Assembly (NCBI GenBank): GCA_002353295.1
Contig: DEJG01000008.1
Coordinates: 124,001-188,000, forward strand
Reading direction: 5' to 3'
Origin: Prevotella sp. UBA2754
Lineage (GTDB): Bacteria; Bacteroidota; Bacteroidia; Bacteroidales; Bacteroidaceae
Length of the DNA stretch: 64,000 nt
Shown here: positions 1 to 8,017 of the stretch, piece by piece
Layout of the letters: every line of letters starts with the position of its first letter
Position numbering within the stretch: position 1 is the first letter of the stretch
The notes under the pieces: generated by a model
The model's input: only the letters and a program-made list of their open reading frames with translations
The model's database searches: none
What the model was told of the DNA's origin: nothing
Program-made: the position numbers and the translations under genes

Positions 1-321
1 ACCGACCAAATACACTGAATTTACTAACCAAATTCACTGAATTTGGTCTATGACGAGTTGAGCCATATGAGAATTGGCTCTACAAGAATGACAGAGTTTC
101 TCAAAAGAATTTTCGATCTGCCATAATATATTTGCGAAAAATCAAAGAAAAATTTGGCATTCTAATTATTTCTTTGTGCTTTTGCACCACGTTGCATTGT
201 AACACAATTGTAACATAGCCGTTATCGTACGGCAAACAGCTTTTGAGCTCCCACTATGAAACCTAAATGAATTCAAACAATAACATTACATTTTATAACA
301 ATCTAAAAATCAAATCAATTT
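1..321. other. Intergenic region upstream of the first gene
   Basis: No reading frame of useful length was found. The first 48 bases hold repeats (listed separately). A TAnnTTTG -7-like element (TATATTTG, 127-134) is visible without a clear TTTG partner, about 190 bases before the gene at 322; it could serve that gene with a long leader. The rest is AT-rich with no RNA gene that I recognise. Confidence 0.5.
5..48. repeat. 18-nt direct repeat whose second copy is also half of a palindrome
   Basis: ACCAAATWCACTGAATTT occurs at 5-22 and 27-44 (one mismatch, 22-nt period). The second copy forms a perfect 9-bp inverted repeat, ACCAAATTC-ACT-GAATTTGGT (27-47). It lies at the window edge, so it may be the end of a longer array or of a gene to the left. 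Function unknown. Confidence 0.6.
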
Positions 322-1221
322 ATGAAAAAACTATTTACTTTATTGACGCTTGCGCTGATTTCTATTGGAAGAGCAGCAACCGTAAGTACTGGCGATAACT
401 TGTACTATGCTTTTCGTATAAAGGGTATATCCAACGTTAAAGCGTATGCAAAATCCAATGCAAATAGTCAAACTGTCACTCTAGCTGCTTTTGAGCTCAC
501 AGGTTCTACTCCTGCTACATCAACCATCAACTATACTACTTGTGGAAATGCTGCAACCGTTATTGAAGTAGTTCTTGATGAAAGTAAAGAATATGTTATT
601 ACTTTAACCAATGATGGTACATCAAACTCTCGTCTTTATGAAATGGCATTCTTCTATAATGTTGCTGTGACTCCATACGAAGCAGTAACTCCTACAAAAG
701 AATACTCAACATACGTAACCAAATATGCAGTTGACTTCACAGGTCTTGATATTAAAGCATATGTTGCAACTGCGGCTACAGCCTCTTCTGTATCTTTGGA
801 GGAAGTTACAAAGGTACCAGCAAAGACTCCTCTTGTATTGAAAGGTACAGCAAGCACAGAATATAAGATTCCCCTATGTACTTATGTTGATGCTCCCGCT
901 TCTAATCTGCTGAAAGCAGGTGATGGTTCAACTAACGTTGGTGGTGATGGTGTTTACGACTACATCCTTGTTGATGGATTATTCTATCACGTAAGTCCTG
1001 CAGGACCTGTGGCTGCTGGTAAGGCTTATCTGCACCTCACGGATGCACCTGCTACCGCCCGTGGCTATCTCGATATTGTATTCGGAGACGACGCTACAGC
1101 TATCAAGAACATCAAGGTTGGAAAAGAGGACAACATTTACTATGACCTTCAGGGTCGTCGCGTCCTCTACCCTACCAAAGGCCTCTACATCGTGAATGGC
1201 AAGAAAGTTATTCTGAAGTAA
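322..1221 (+). CDS. Secreted protein of unknown function with a Prevotella-type C-terminal motif
   Basis: A 299-residue protein. The N-terminus (MKKLFTLLTLALISIGRAA) looks like a Sec signal peptide with cleavage near residue 18-19. The body is rich in Thr, Ala, Val and Tyr, suggesting beta-sandwich structure. The last 35 or so residues contain YYDLQGRRV and KGLYIVNGKKV, a terminal pattern repeated in many Prevotella secreted proteins and resembling a short type IX secretion-like C-terminal domain. I recognise no enzyme motif. ATG 322 follows an A-rich leader. A small peptide gene follows 38 nt downstream and a strong terminator lies beyond that. The export assignment is an inference. Confidence 0.75.
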   Translation: MKKLFTLLTLALISIGRAATVSTGDNLYYAFRIKGISNVKAYAKSNANSQTVTLAAFELTGSTPATSTINYTTCGNAATVIEVVLDESKEYVITLTNDGTSNSRLYEMAFFYNVAVTPYEAVTPTKEYSTYVTKYAVDFTGLDIKAYVATAATASSVSLEEVTKVPAKTPLVLKGTASTEYKIPLCTYVDAPASNLLKAGDGSTNVGGDGVYDYILVDGLFYHVSPAGPVAAGKAYLHLTDAPATARGYLDIVFGDDATAIKNIKVGKEDNIYYDLQGRRVLYPTKGLYIVNGKKVILK

Positions 1222-1259
1222 TATCGATGAGGTAAGAAGTAAGACGTTTAACTTTTAAA

Positions 1260-1427
1260 ATGAAACAAATTATGAAAAAGAAATATAGCAATCCAGAAAT
1301 GGTAATCATAACATTGGAGACACAGCAAATTATCGCTGCATCTCTGGGTATGGGAAGTGGAAATAAAAATTCATCAGAAGCGCAAAGCCGATTCTTTGGT
1401 GATATAGATGAAGAAGTATTTGAATAA
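1260..1427 (+). CDS. 55-residue peptide, unknown function, N-terminal YxxP motif
   Basis: Starting at ATG 1260 (MKQIMKKKYSNPEMVIITLE) it runs 55 residues to TAA 1425-1427; ATG 1272 is an alternative start. A basic start, a K-Y-x-x-P-E motif, a beta-like VIITLE stretch and an IAASLGMGSG segment precede an acidic tail (DIDEEVFE). I have the impression that short Bacteroidales proteins of the form KKKYxxPE...E...IAASxG are common, but I know no named family. It sits between the secreted protein and a terminator, so the two are probably co-transcribed. The YxxP element resembles leader motifs of some RiPP precursors, but no maturation gene is nearby. Confidence 0.6.
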   Translation: MKQIMKKKYSNPEMVIITLETQQIIAASLGMGSGNKNSSEAQSRFFGDIDEEVFE

Positions 1428-1494
1428 ACATATAAATTCCCTGCTGTTCCCTTCGTGAGAATTGACAGCATATAAAAGTTGATAATAAAATTGG

Positions 1495-1531
1495 AAATCC
1501 ACCGCTCTGTGATAGAGCGGTGGATTTTTTT
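1495..1531 (+). terminator. Strong intrinsic terminator
   Basis: A perfect 14-bp stem (1495-1508 with 1514-1527, loop GTGAT) is followed by a T run to 1531. It closes the secreted-protein/peptide unit and isolates it from the transporter downstream. Confidence 0.9.
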
Positions 1532-1575
1532 GATAGAAGGAGATAGAAAAACATCACAAAATAATGAGAGAATAA

Positions 1576-1607
1576 TTTGGTCGTAAATATTTTTTTATCT
1601 ATCTTTG
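1576..1607 (+). promoter_or_regulatory. Bacteroidetes promoter of the C4-dicarboxylate transporter
   Basis: TTTG at 1576-1579, 20 bp, then TATCTTTG at 1600-1607: an exact match to TTTG-N20-TAnnTTTG. It places transcription start near 1611, which rules out the upstream TTG codon at 1577 and supports ATG 1640 as the start. Confidence 0.8.
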
Positions 1608-1639
1608 CAGGGTCAGTATTAATAACTATTTCTAAAACT

Positions 1640-2971
1640 ATGAGTTTATTAATGATATTGCAACTCCTTATCGTATTGGGAGCATTATGGGTTGGATCAC
1701 GCTATGGCAGTCTTGCCCTGGGAGCTATTTCGGGTATCGGACTGGCTATTCTAGTGTTTGGCTTCGGATTAAAACCTGGTTCGCCTCCTACTGATGTTAT
1801 TTATATCATAATAGCTGCAGTCACCTGCGCCGGCATCATGCAGGCCTCTGGGGGTATGGACTGGCTGATACAGATGGCTGAGAAAATGCTGCGCAAACAT
1901 CCCGATCGCATCACGTTCCTGGCTCCGATGTCCACTTTCTTCCTCACCGTACTGGTGGGAACGGGGCATGTAGTCTACACGCTGATGCCCATTATCTGCG
2001 ACATATCATTAAAACAAGGCATACGTCCAGAACGGCCATGCGGAGTGGCTTCGATAGCTTCCCAGGTTGGCATTACCTGTTCACCCATAGCTGCTGCAGT
2101 GGTGGCTTTCGTCAGCATTTCAAACGCAAATGGGTTCGATGTCACTATTCCTGGTGTATTAATGATTTCTATTCCCGCCTGTCTCTGTGGTTTGTTAGCT
2201 GCCGCTGCAGCCAGTTATCACCGTGGCTTGGATCTCGACAAAGACCCTGAGTTCCAAGCTAAGCTACAGGATCCCGTACAACGCGACTATATCTACGGCG
2301 GTGGTGCCACCACGCTTGATAAGGTTATTCCGCCCGAGGCCAAGCGTGCCGTCTACGTGTTCTTGCTGGCACTATGCGTCATCGTATTCTTTGCAGCAGT
2401 GCCCTCTCTCCTACCCTCATGGGATAGCAAACCGCTGAAGATGAACATCGTCATCCAGATTGTGATGATTGCCGCTGCAGCGCTGATGATCATTTTCTGC
2501 AAGGCACAACCCAAGAAGGCTGTTGCCGGTCCTGTGTGGCAGTCGGGTATGGTAGCTGTGGTTGCCATCTACGGCATTGCCTGGCTGGCCGACACCTATT
2601 TCTCCAACTATCTAACAGAGATGGAAACGATGCTGGCGGACATTGTGAAAGAATATCCCTGGTCCATAGCCTTGGTGTTCTTCCTCGTCTCGGTGCTCAT
2701 CAATTCCCAGGGAGCTGTCGTTGTGGCCATGTTGCCGCTGGCCTATTCGCTGGGCATCGACGGCCCTGTGTTGCTGGGTGTATTCCCCAGTGTCTATGGA
2801 TATTTCTTCATCCCGAACTATCCTTCGGACATCGCAACGGTGAATTTCGACCGTTCTGGTACTACTGTTATCGGTAAATACCTGCTCAACCACTCGTTCA
2901 TGATGCCTGGTTTGATCAGCACATCTATCGCTACCATCGTAGCATATATACTTACTAGCATAATTTACTAA
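1640..2971 (+). CDS. dcuB: Anaerobic C4-dicarboxylate transporter, DcuA/DcuB family
   Basis: A polytopic inner-membrane carrier of 443 residues, the usual Dcu length (E. coli DcuA/DcuB are about 430-450). It exchanges or exports fumarate, malate, aspartate and succinate; in a succinate-producing anaerobe it probably serves succinate efflux. Hydrophobic segments cover most of the length. Family-typical stretches include LVGTGHVVYTLMPII, ERPCGVASIASQVGIT and, near the C-terminus, FPSVYGYFFIPNYPSD and GKYLLNHSFMMPGL. The frame is open upstream to a TTG at 1577, but the promoter at 1576-1607 overlaps that extension, so ATG 1640 is chosen. It is a single-gene unit ended by the terminator at 3035. 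DcuA versus DcuB cannot be settled by eye. Confidence 0.9.
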   Translation: MSLLMILQLLIVLGALWVGSRYGSLALGAISGIGLAILVFGFGLKPGSPPTDVIYIIIAAVTCAGIMQASGGMDWLIQMAEKMLRKHPDRITFLAPMSTFFLTVLVGTGHVVYTLMPIICDISLKQGIRPERPCGVASIASQVGITCSPIAAAVVAFVSISNANGFDVTIPGVLMISIPACLCGLLAAAAASYHRGLDLDKDPEFQAKLQDPVQRDYIYGGGATTLDKVIPPEAKRAVYVFLLALCVIVFFAAVPSLLPSWDSKPLKMNIVIQIVMIAAAALMIIFCKAQPKKAVAGPVWQSGMVAVVAIYGIAWLADTYFSNYLTEMETMLADIVKEYPWSIALVFFLVSVLINSQGAVVVAMLPLAYSLGIDGPVLLGVFPSVYGYFFIPNYPSDIATVNFDRSGTTVIGKYLLNHSFMMPGLISTSIATIVAYILTSIIY

Positions 2972-3034
2972 TCCAAAAACAAAAAAGGACAAAAGACACA
3001 TCTTTTTTAAAATTTTGAATAAGTTAGTTTATGA

Positions 3035-3074
3035 AGAGAGGGCTCTCTGTGACAGATCGCCCTCTCTGTTTTTT
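3035..3074 (+). terminator. Intrinsic terminator after the dicarboxylate transporter
   Basis: A 9-bp GC-rich stem, AGAGAGGGC (3035-3043) with GCCCTCTCT (3059-3067), is followed by G and six Ts. The 15-nt loop can form a small inner hairpin. Confidence 0.85.
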
Positions 3075-3119
3075 GGGGGAAAAAGAATTAGTTTGGATAG
3101 TAGTTTTCGTTATATATGC

Positions 3120-3150
3120 TTGTTTTATTTAATTATTATTTGTATCTTTG
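3120..3150 (+). promoter_or_regulatory. Bacteroidetes promoter for the secreted protein at 3171
   Basis: TATCTTTG (-7) at 3143-3150, with a partial -33 (TTG, 3120-3122) 20 bp upstream. Transcription would start near 3154, about 17 nt before ATG 3171. Confidence 0.7.
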
Positions 3151-3170
3151 CGACCAAGAAAACATCGAAA

Positions 3171-3794
3171 ATGAATAACCATATGAAAAGACTAACATTA
3201 ACAATCTTATTCGCATGTTGCATGCTGAGTATGTCGGCACAGGACACATTCAAAGTAAGCTATGAGGGTTCTCGTCCTACAATCAAAGACTTTGTGAAGG
3301 CCTATCTCATTTTTCTCGACTTCGACAACGTAGAGGAGTGCGATGCTGAGGGAATGACACTCTACAAAAATCTACAACGCGCTATCAATTTACAGGAAAA
3401 AGGGCAGCCTCTCGATAAGGACGAAACACTGACCATCGACACGAAAAATGGTTTCCTTGTATATGAATGGACCTATGAAGAATCTTCCTCTAAGATAGAG
3501 ATGTGCTTCTGGAATGAAGCTGACGGCAAACATAAACTCTTTGCAGATAGCCGTTGGAGCTTTGTAAACGGCAAACCAAGTGCGGGACAATATGACGGAC
3601 TTACGTTTTACCGATATACCAATGCCACTAAGAAGATGACAAGATGTGAAACGCCCGGCTTTAACGTTGAATACTTTGACAAGAGCTATGCACTGCCCCG
3701 AGTTGGCAAGGATATTATCGTTACCACCTGGCATGCCAACGGCACAAAAACACAGAAGCCTCTAAAGTGGAACGGACATAGATTCAACTATTAA
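3171..3794 (+). CDS. Secreted protein of unknown function
   Basis: A 207-residue protein with a clear signal peptide (MKRLTLTILFACCMLSMSAQ, cleavage after SAQ). The mature part is mixed alpha/beta with many aromatic and charged residues and no motif I recognise. The frame is open upstream of 3171, but that part contains the terminator and promoter, so ATG 3171 is the likely start; ATG 3183 gives a tighter signal peptide and is a good alternative. It has its own promoter and no partner gene. Its stop codon overlaps the stop of the convergent minus-strand DUF4112 gene by four bases. Confidence 0.75.
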   Translation: MNNHMKRLTLTILFACCMLSMSAQDTFKVSYEGSRPTIKDFVKAYLIFLDFDNVEECDAEGMTLYKNLQRAINLQEKGQPLDKDETLTIDTKNGFLVYEWTYEESSSKIEMCFWNEADGKHKLFADSRWSFVNGKPSAGQYDGLTFYRYTNATKKMTRCETPGFNVEYFDKSYALPRVGKDIIVTTWHANGTKTQKPLKWNGHRFNY

Positions 3795-4288
3795 CAGTTT
3801 TTGGGTGAAAACACAAGGGAATAAAGGTAACTGCCAAATGATATAAGCAGCCAGATAAGAAGTCCGATGAGGATTAACAATAAAACGAGGACAACAGCAG
3901 ACTGCCAGGCTCGTTTGTTGACTTCTTTGATGATTGTTTCATCACCATCAACAAACCCTTGAATCATGGCCATGTTCTTGGTGTTGGAACGGTGGAAAAT
4001 ATCGATGACATCGCCAACGAAAAAAGGTATCATACCAAGCAGGACATCACGCAGGGCATTATTGATAATGGCCAGTGTCAGCGGAATACTCTTGATGACA
4101 CGCATAGAGAAATAGACAAAAGGAATGGCAGAAAGCACTGCAAGGACATCACCCCAACCTGGAATAATGCCAAGTAGCGCATCCAAATAGTAACGATCCA
4201 TATATTTAGTCAAACCTTTCATCGTCTGATAGGCTTTGTTGTCCATCAGCCGTTTACGCTGCTGTTCTCGTTTCTCTTCTTTATTCAT
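3791..4288 (-). CDS. DUF4112 family membrane protein
   Basis: 165 residues from ATG 4288; an upstream in-frame extension of ten residues (MFREFKFFFA) is less likely because the charged MNKEEKREQQ start is typical. The family signature is visible: LDALLGIIPGWGDVLAVL, followed by a hydrophobic hairpin, LLGMIPFFVGDVIDIFHRSN and a final transmembrane segment (AVVLVLLLILIGLLIWLLI). About three membrane segments are expected, with a cytoplasmic basic N-terminus. The function of the family is not known. It lies downstream of the tRNA-Arg gene on the same strand. Confidence 0.85.
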   Translation of the reverse strand: MNKEEKREQQRKRLMDNKAYQTMKGLTKYMDRYYLDALLGIIPGWGDVLAVLSAIPFVYFSMRVIKSIPLTLAIINNALRDVLLGMIPFFVGDVIDIFHRSNTKNMAMIQGFVDGDETIIKEVNKRAWQSAVVLVLLLILIGLLIWLLISFGSYLYSLVFSPKNC

Positions 4289-4363
4289 CGCAAAAAAGAA
4301 CTTAAATTCCCGAAACAAAGAAAGGTGAAAGACTTTCTGAGCCTATCACCTTTAACCTCTTTG

Positions 4364-4437
4364 TGACTCCCGCGGGATTCAAACCCACAACCTTCTGATC
4401 CGTAGTCAGATGCTCTATTCAGTTGAGCTAGGGAGCC
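4364..4437 (-). tRNA. tRNA-Arg (anticodon ACG)
   Basis: Read on the minus strand, a full cloverleaf folds: acceptor GGCTCCC with GGGAGTC (one G-U pair), D stem GCTC/GAGC, anticodon stem TCTGA/TCAGA with loop CTACGGA (anticodon ACG), a 5-base variable loop, T arm GTGGG-TTTGAAT-CCCGC, and discriminator A. The 3' CCA is not encoded. It would decode CGU/CGC/CGA if the first base is deaminated to inosine. Confidence 0.95.
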
Positions 4438-4539
4438 TCCTTATCGCCTCATTTCTGATTTGCGGTTGCAAAGGTACGGACTTTTTATGGAACTGCCAAA
4501 CTTTTTTCCAACTTTTTTCGAATAAATTTGAAAATTGGG

Positions 4540-6036
4540 TCAGAAAGGCAGTGGGCCATCCTCATTATTGATGCGACTGCCAATGATTTCGCCTCCTCCG
4601 TCACCACTACCCGACTCCTTCCTGCTGCGCAACTGACTGTCCTCAGGATTCTCAAAACGGGTAAATTCGCCACGGAAAGTAAGCAACACGTCGCCTGTCG
4701 CACCCTTACGGTGCTTGGCTATGATAATCTGCGCCATACCATGCAGGTCGTGACCACTGTCGTCCTGATAGATATGGTAATACTCTGGGCGGTGTACAAA
4801 GAGCACCATATCAGCATCCTGCTCGATGGCTCCCGACTCACGCAGGTCGCTCAACTGAGGTCGTTTGCCTTCTAATCCCTCACGGCTCTCGACACCACGG
4901 TTCAACTGCGACAGGGCAATGATGGGAATTTCCAGTTCCTTAGCCAGTCCCTTGAGCGATCGGCTGATGGTAGATACCTCTTCCTGACGGGAGGAGAAAC
5001 GCATGCCGTTGGCATTCATCAGCTGCAGATAGTCTATCATGATGATTTTGACCCCATGTTCACGCACCAGACGACGTGCCTTGGTGCGGAGCTCGAAAAC
5101 AGAAAGACCAGGAGTATCGTCAACATAGAGCGGTGCTCCAAGCAAATTGTTGACGTGCTTATCCAATCGCTCCCACTCGTCGGGACGTAACTGTCCGTTA
5201 AGAATCTTTGAACCCTGAATCTCACACACATTGGAAATCAAACGATTGACCAACTGTGTATTGCTCATTTCAAGAGAAAAGAAAGCCATCGGCACTTCAT
5301 AGTCGGCAGCAATATTCTTAGCCATAGAGAGGGCAAACGAGGTCTTACCCATAGCTGGACGTCCGGCTATGATGATCAGATCGGAAGGTTGCCATCCGCT
5401 GGTGATGTCATCGAGCTTATGATAACCTGTCGCAACCCCCGTCAGTCCGTCCTTGTTGGCGGCAGCTTTCTGTATGACATCGATGGCATTCTTGATGACG
5501 GGGTCTATCTGGGTGTAGTCCTTCTTCATATTCTTCTGCGAGAGTTCGAAGAGGGACCCTTCAGCCTCCTGCATCAAGTCATCGATGTCGACTGTCTCGT
5601 CGAAAGCTTTGGTCTCAATGAAACTGGCATAGCTGATGAGTTGTCGAGCCAAGAATTTCTGGGCTACGATACGGGCGTGGTATTCAATATTAGCTGATGA
5701 AGCCACCATTGACGACAGCTCTGTGACGTAGGTTGGTCCACCCACATCCTCCAAGTCGCCTTGTTTGGCCAACTGTTCAGTAACGGTCCATACGTCAACA
5801 GGCTGCTCGCGCAACTCCAAGTCTCGTATGGCTTCATAAATCTTCTGATTGCGAGGCTCGTAAAAACTCTCAGGACGGAGCATCTCACAAACTACGGTAT
5901 AGGCATCCTTATCAATCATCAGTGCACCCAGCACGGCACGTTCTATCTCACGAGCCTGAGGCTGCACATGTGCATAGGTATTGTCAGTCTGCTGACTCGC
6001 TCTACGCGTTCTGCGTTGGTTATTCTGTTCTGCCAT
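4540..6036 (-). CDS. dnaB: Replicative DNA helicase DnaB
   Basis: A 498-residue hexameric helicase that unwinds DNA ahead of the replication fork and recruits primase. The N-terminal DnaB domain (about residues 28-130: AREIERAVLGALMID) precedes the RecA-like domain with Walker A GRPAMGKTS (225-233), Walker B IIMIDYLQLM, and the SRSLKGLAKELEIPIIALSQ and ESGAIEQDADMV motifs. It is full length with no intein. ATG 6036 follows directly after three copies of a 13-nt repeat that fill the gap to nadE upstream. It is the last gene of queA-nadE-dnaB, with the tRNA-Arg further downstream. Confidence 0.98.
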   Translation of the reverse strand: MAEQNNQRRTRRASQQTDNTYAHVQPQAREIERAVLGALMIDKDAYTVVCEMLRPESFYEPRNQKIYEAIRDLELREQPVDVWTVTEQLAKQGDLEDVGGPTYVTELSSMVASSANIEYHARIVAQKFLARQLISYASFIETKAFDETVDIDDLMQEAEGSLFELSQKNMKKDYTQIDPVIKNAIDVIQKAAANKDGLTGVATGYHKLDDITSGWQPSDLIIIAGRPAMGKTSFALSMAKNIAADYEVPMAFFSLEMSNTQLVNRLISNVCEIQGSKILNGQLRPDEWERLDKHVNNLLGAPLYVDDTPGLSVFELRTKARRLVREHGVKIIMIDYLQLMNANGMRFSSRQEEVSTISRSLKGLAKELEIPIIALSQLNRGVESREGLEGKRPQLSDLRESGAIEQDADMVLFVHRPEYYHIYQDDSGHDLHGMAQIIIAKHRKGATGDVLLTFRGEFTRFENPEDSQLRSRKESGSGDGGGEIIGSRINNEDGPLPF

Positions 6037-6075
6037 CTTTCACTTTCAACTTTCACTTTCAACTTTCACTTTCAA
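6037..6075 (-). repeat. Perfect 13-nt x 3 tandem repeat filling the nadE-dnaB gap
   Basis: On the plus strand CTTTCACTTTCAA occurs three times in tandem (6037-6049, 6050-6062, 6063-6075). Read with the genes, the unit is TTGAAAGTGAAAG and ends at the base before the dnaB ATG. It therefore makes up the whole translation-initiation region of dnaB apart from five bases next to the nadE stop. Confidence 0.95.
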
Positions 6076-6080
6076 TTTTT

Positions 6081-8003
6081 CTACAATGCTTCACACTCCT
6101 TGACCCACAGAGCATTGGAGGCATCACTGGGCATGCGCCAGTCGCCTCGTGGCGAGAGGCTAACACTGCCGACCTTAGGTCCGTCTGGCAGACACGAGCG
6201 CTTGAACTGCTGATTGAAGAATCGACGGCAGAATGTTGTAAGCCAATGCTTTATGGTTTCCCTCTCGTATTTACCTTTAAAGGCATGGCAAGCCAGGAAG
6301 AATAGCTTCGTAGGACGAAATCCGAAACGGAGGAAATAGTAGAGGAAGAAGTCATGCAATTCGTACGGACCGACGAGGTCTTCCGTTTTCTGCTGGATAT
6401 TACCTTGGGCATCAGCAGGCGTCAGTTCTGGCGAAATCGGGGTATCGACGATGTCGAGCAAGGTAGCCTGCTGAGCATTGAACTGAGGCAGTTGAGCCAT
6501 ATAACGAATAAGATACTGGATGAGCGTTTTGGGCACGCCAGCATTGACTCCATACATTGACATATGGTCGCCGTTATAGGTGGCCCATCCTAAAGCCAGT
6601 TCAGAAAGATCGCCAGTTCCTACTACCATCGCATTGAGTTTATTAGCCAAATCCATCAGAATCTGTGTACGCTCGCGAGCCTGCGCATTCTCATAGGTGA
6701 CATCGTGCTTGCTCATATCATGGCCGATGTCCTCGAAATGTTGTGTGACGGCTTTGGCAATAGATATCTCCATCTGCGAGATATTCAGCGTCTGCATCAG
6801 CGATGTAGCATTGTCGTGGGTACGGTCTGTAGTGCCGAATCCAGGCATCGTCACACCAACGATACCCTTGCGGTCGAGCCCTAATTTATCAAATGTACGC
6901 ACGCACACAAGGAGTGCCAGTGTGGAGTCTAGACCTCCACTGATGCCCACTACAACATGTTGACAGTTGGTATGCAGCAGTCGCTTGGCCAAACCGGCGG
7001 TCTGTATATTGAGAATCTCTTCGCAACTAGCTGCCATGTCAGCATCGGCAGGGATGAAGGGATGAGGATTTACGGACCGCAGCATTTTAAATTCAGCCAG
7101 TTCCACCGCACGACACTCTACCACCTCTGCCTTGGCCTCGCGTTGGGCATTGATAAAGGTAGAATTGGTGGCGCGCTCTGTACGTAAGCGCTCTATGTCA
7201 ATCTGCGTCACTTGTATCTGAGGCTGGAATGAAAAGCGTTCGCCCTCCACCAACAGACGACCATTCTCGAAAATCATGGCATTACCGCCATAGACCACAT
7301 CCTGAGTAGACTCACCGAAACCACAAGAAGCATAGACATAGCCACTAATGGTGCGTGCACTCTGCTGAGCAACCAACGATCGCAGATAGGAGTGTTTGCC
7401 GATTAGATCATCGCTAGCCGAACAGTTCAAAATGATATCGGCACCTGCCATCGTCAGATTATTGCTGGGTGGAAGAGGAGCCCACACATCTTCGCAGATT
7501 TCAACACCGAACTTCACACCACCAGCCGTCTGGAATATCTTGGGCATGGCCGAAATCGCGATATGAGAGCCTGCCAGATAAAGATCGGTAGGATTCAAAT
7601 CTTGAGCAGAAGCAAACCAGCGCTTCTCGTAGAATTCATTATAGTTGGGCAGATAGGTCTTCGGTACGATGCCTAGCAACTGACCACTCTGAACCACAAC
7701 AGCGCAATTGAGCAACAACCCACCTGCCTGAATAGGCATGCCTACCACACAGATGATATTCAGCTTGCGCGTAAAATTCATCAGCATCATCAGTCCTTCT
7801 TCGGCCTTCTGCAGTAATAATTGTTCTTTGAATAGATCTTGGCAACTATAGCCCGTGATGGCCAACTCGGGGAAACAGATAATCTCTACCCCCTGCCCTT
7901 CGGCGTTGGCTACCAGTTTTTCGATTTCAAGCACGTTATGCTCTACGTCGGCCACTTTCACGGCAGGCACTGCTGCTGCCACAGTAATCAGTCCATGTTT
8001 CAT
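6081..8003 (-). CDS. nadE: Glutamine-dependent NAD+ synthetase
   Basis: A 640-residue two-domain enzyme that amidates nicotinic acid adenine dinucleotide to NAD+, using ammonia channelled from glutamine. The N-terminal nitrilase-type glutaminase domain shows the catalytic triad Glu46 (FPELAITGY), Lys115 (VPKTYLPNY) and Cys170 (GVEICEDVW). The C-terminal synthetase domain has the P-loop SGGLDS (355-360) and the GTGDLSELALGWATYNGDH stretch. The length fits the long glutamine-dependent class. It follows queA by 14 nt and precedes dnaB by 44 nt, so the three are probably one transcript. Confidence 0.97.
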   Translation of the reverse strand: MKHGLITVAAAVPAVKVADVEHNVLEIEKLVANAEGQGVEIICFPELAITGYSCQDLFKEQLLLQKAEEGLMMLMNFTRKLNIICVVGMPIQAGGLLLNCAVVVQSGQLLGIVPKTYLPNYNEFYEKRWFASAQDLNPTDLYLAGSHIAISAMPKIFQTAGGVKFGVEICEDVWAPLPPSNNLTMAGADIILNCSASDDLIGKHSYLRSLVAQQSARTISGYVYASCGFGESTQDVVYGGNAMIFENGRLLVEGERFSFQPQIQVTQIDIERLRTERATNSTFINAQREAKAEVVECRAVELAEFKMLRSVNPHPFIPADADMAASCEEILNIQTAGLAKRLLHTNCQHVVVGISGGLDSTLALLVCVRTFDKLGLDRKGIVGVTMPGFGTTDRTHDNATSLMQTLNISQMEISIAKAVTQHFEDIGHDMSKHDVTYENAQARERTQILMDLANKLNAMVVGTGDLSELALGWATYNGDHMSMYGVNAGVPKTLIQYLIRYMAQLPQFNAQQATLLDIVDTPISPELTPADAQGNIQQKTEDLVGPYELHDFFLYYFLRFGFRPTKLFFLACHAFKGKYERETIKHWLTTFCRRFFNQQFKRSCLPDGPKVGSVSLSPRGDWRMPSDASNALWVKECEAL

Positions 8004-8017
8004 ATTAATAATTTTAT

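Noticed and set aside
1577..1639. A 21-residue N-terminal extension of the dicarboxylate transporter from TTG 1577
   Set aside because: The extension overlaps the -33 and -7 elements of an exact promoter; ATG 1640 gives a normal Dcu N-terminus.
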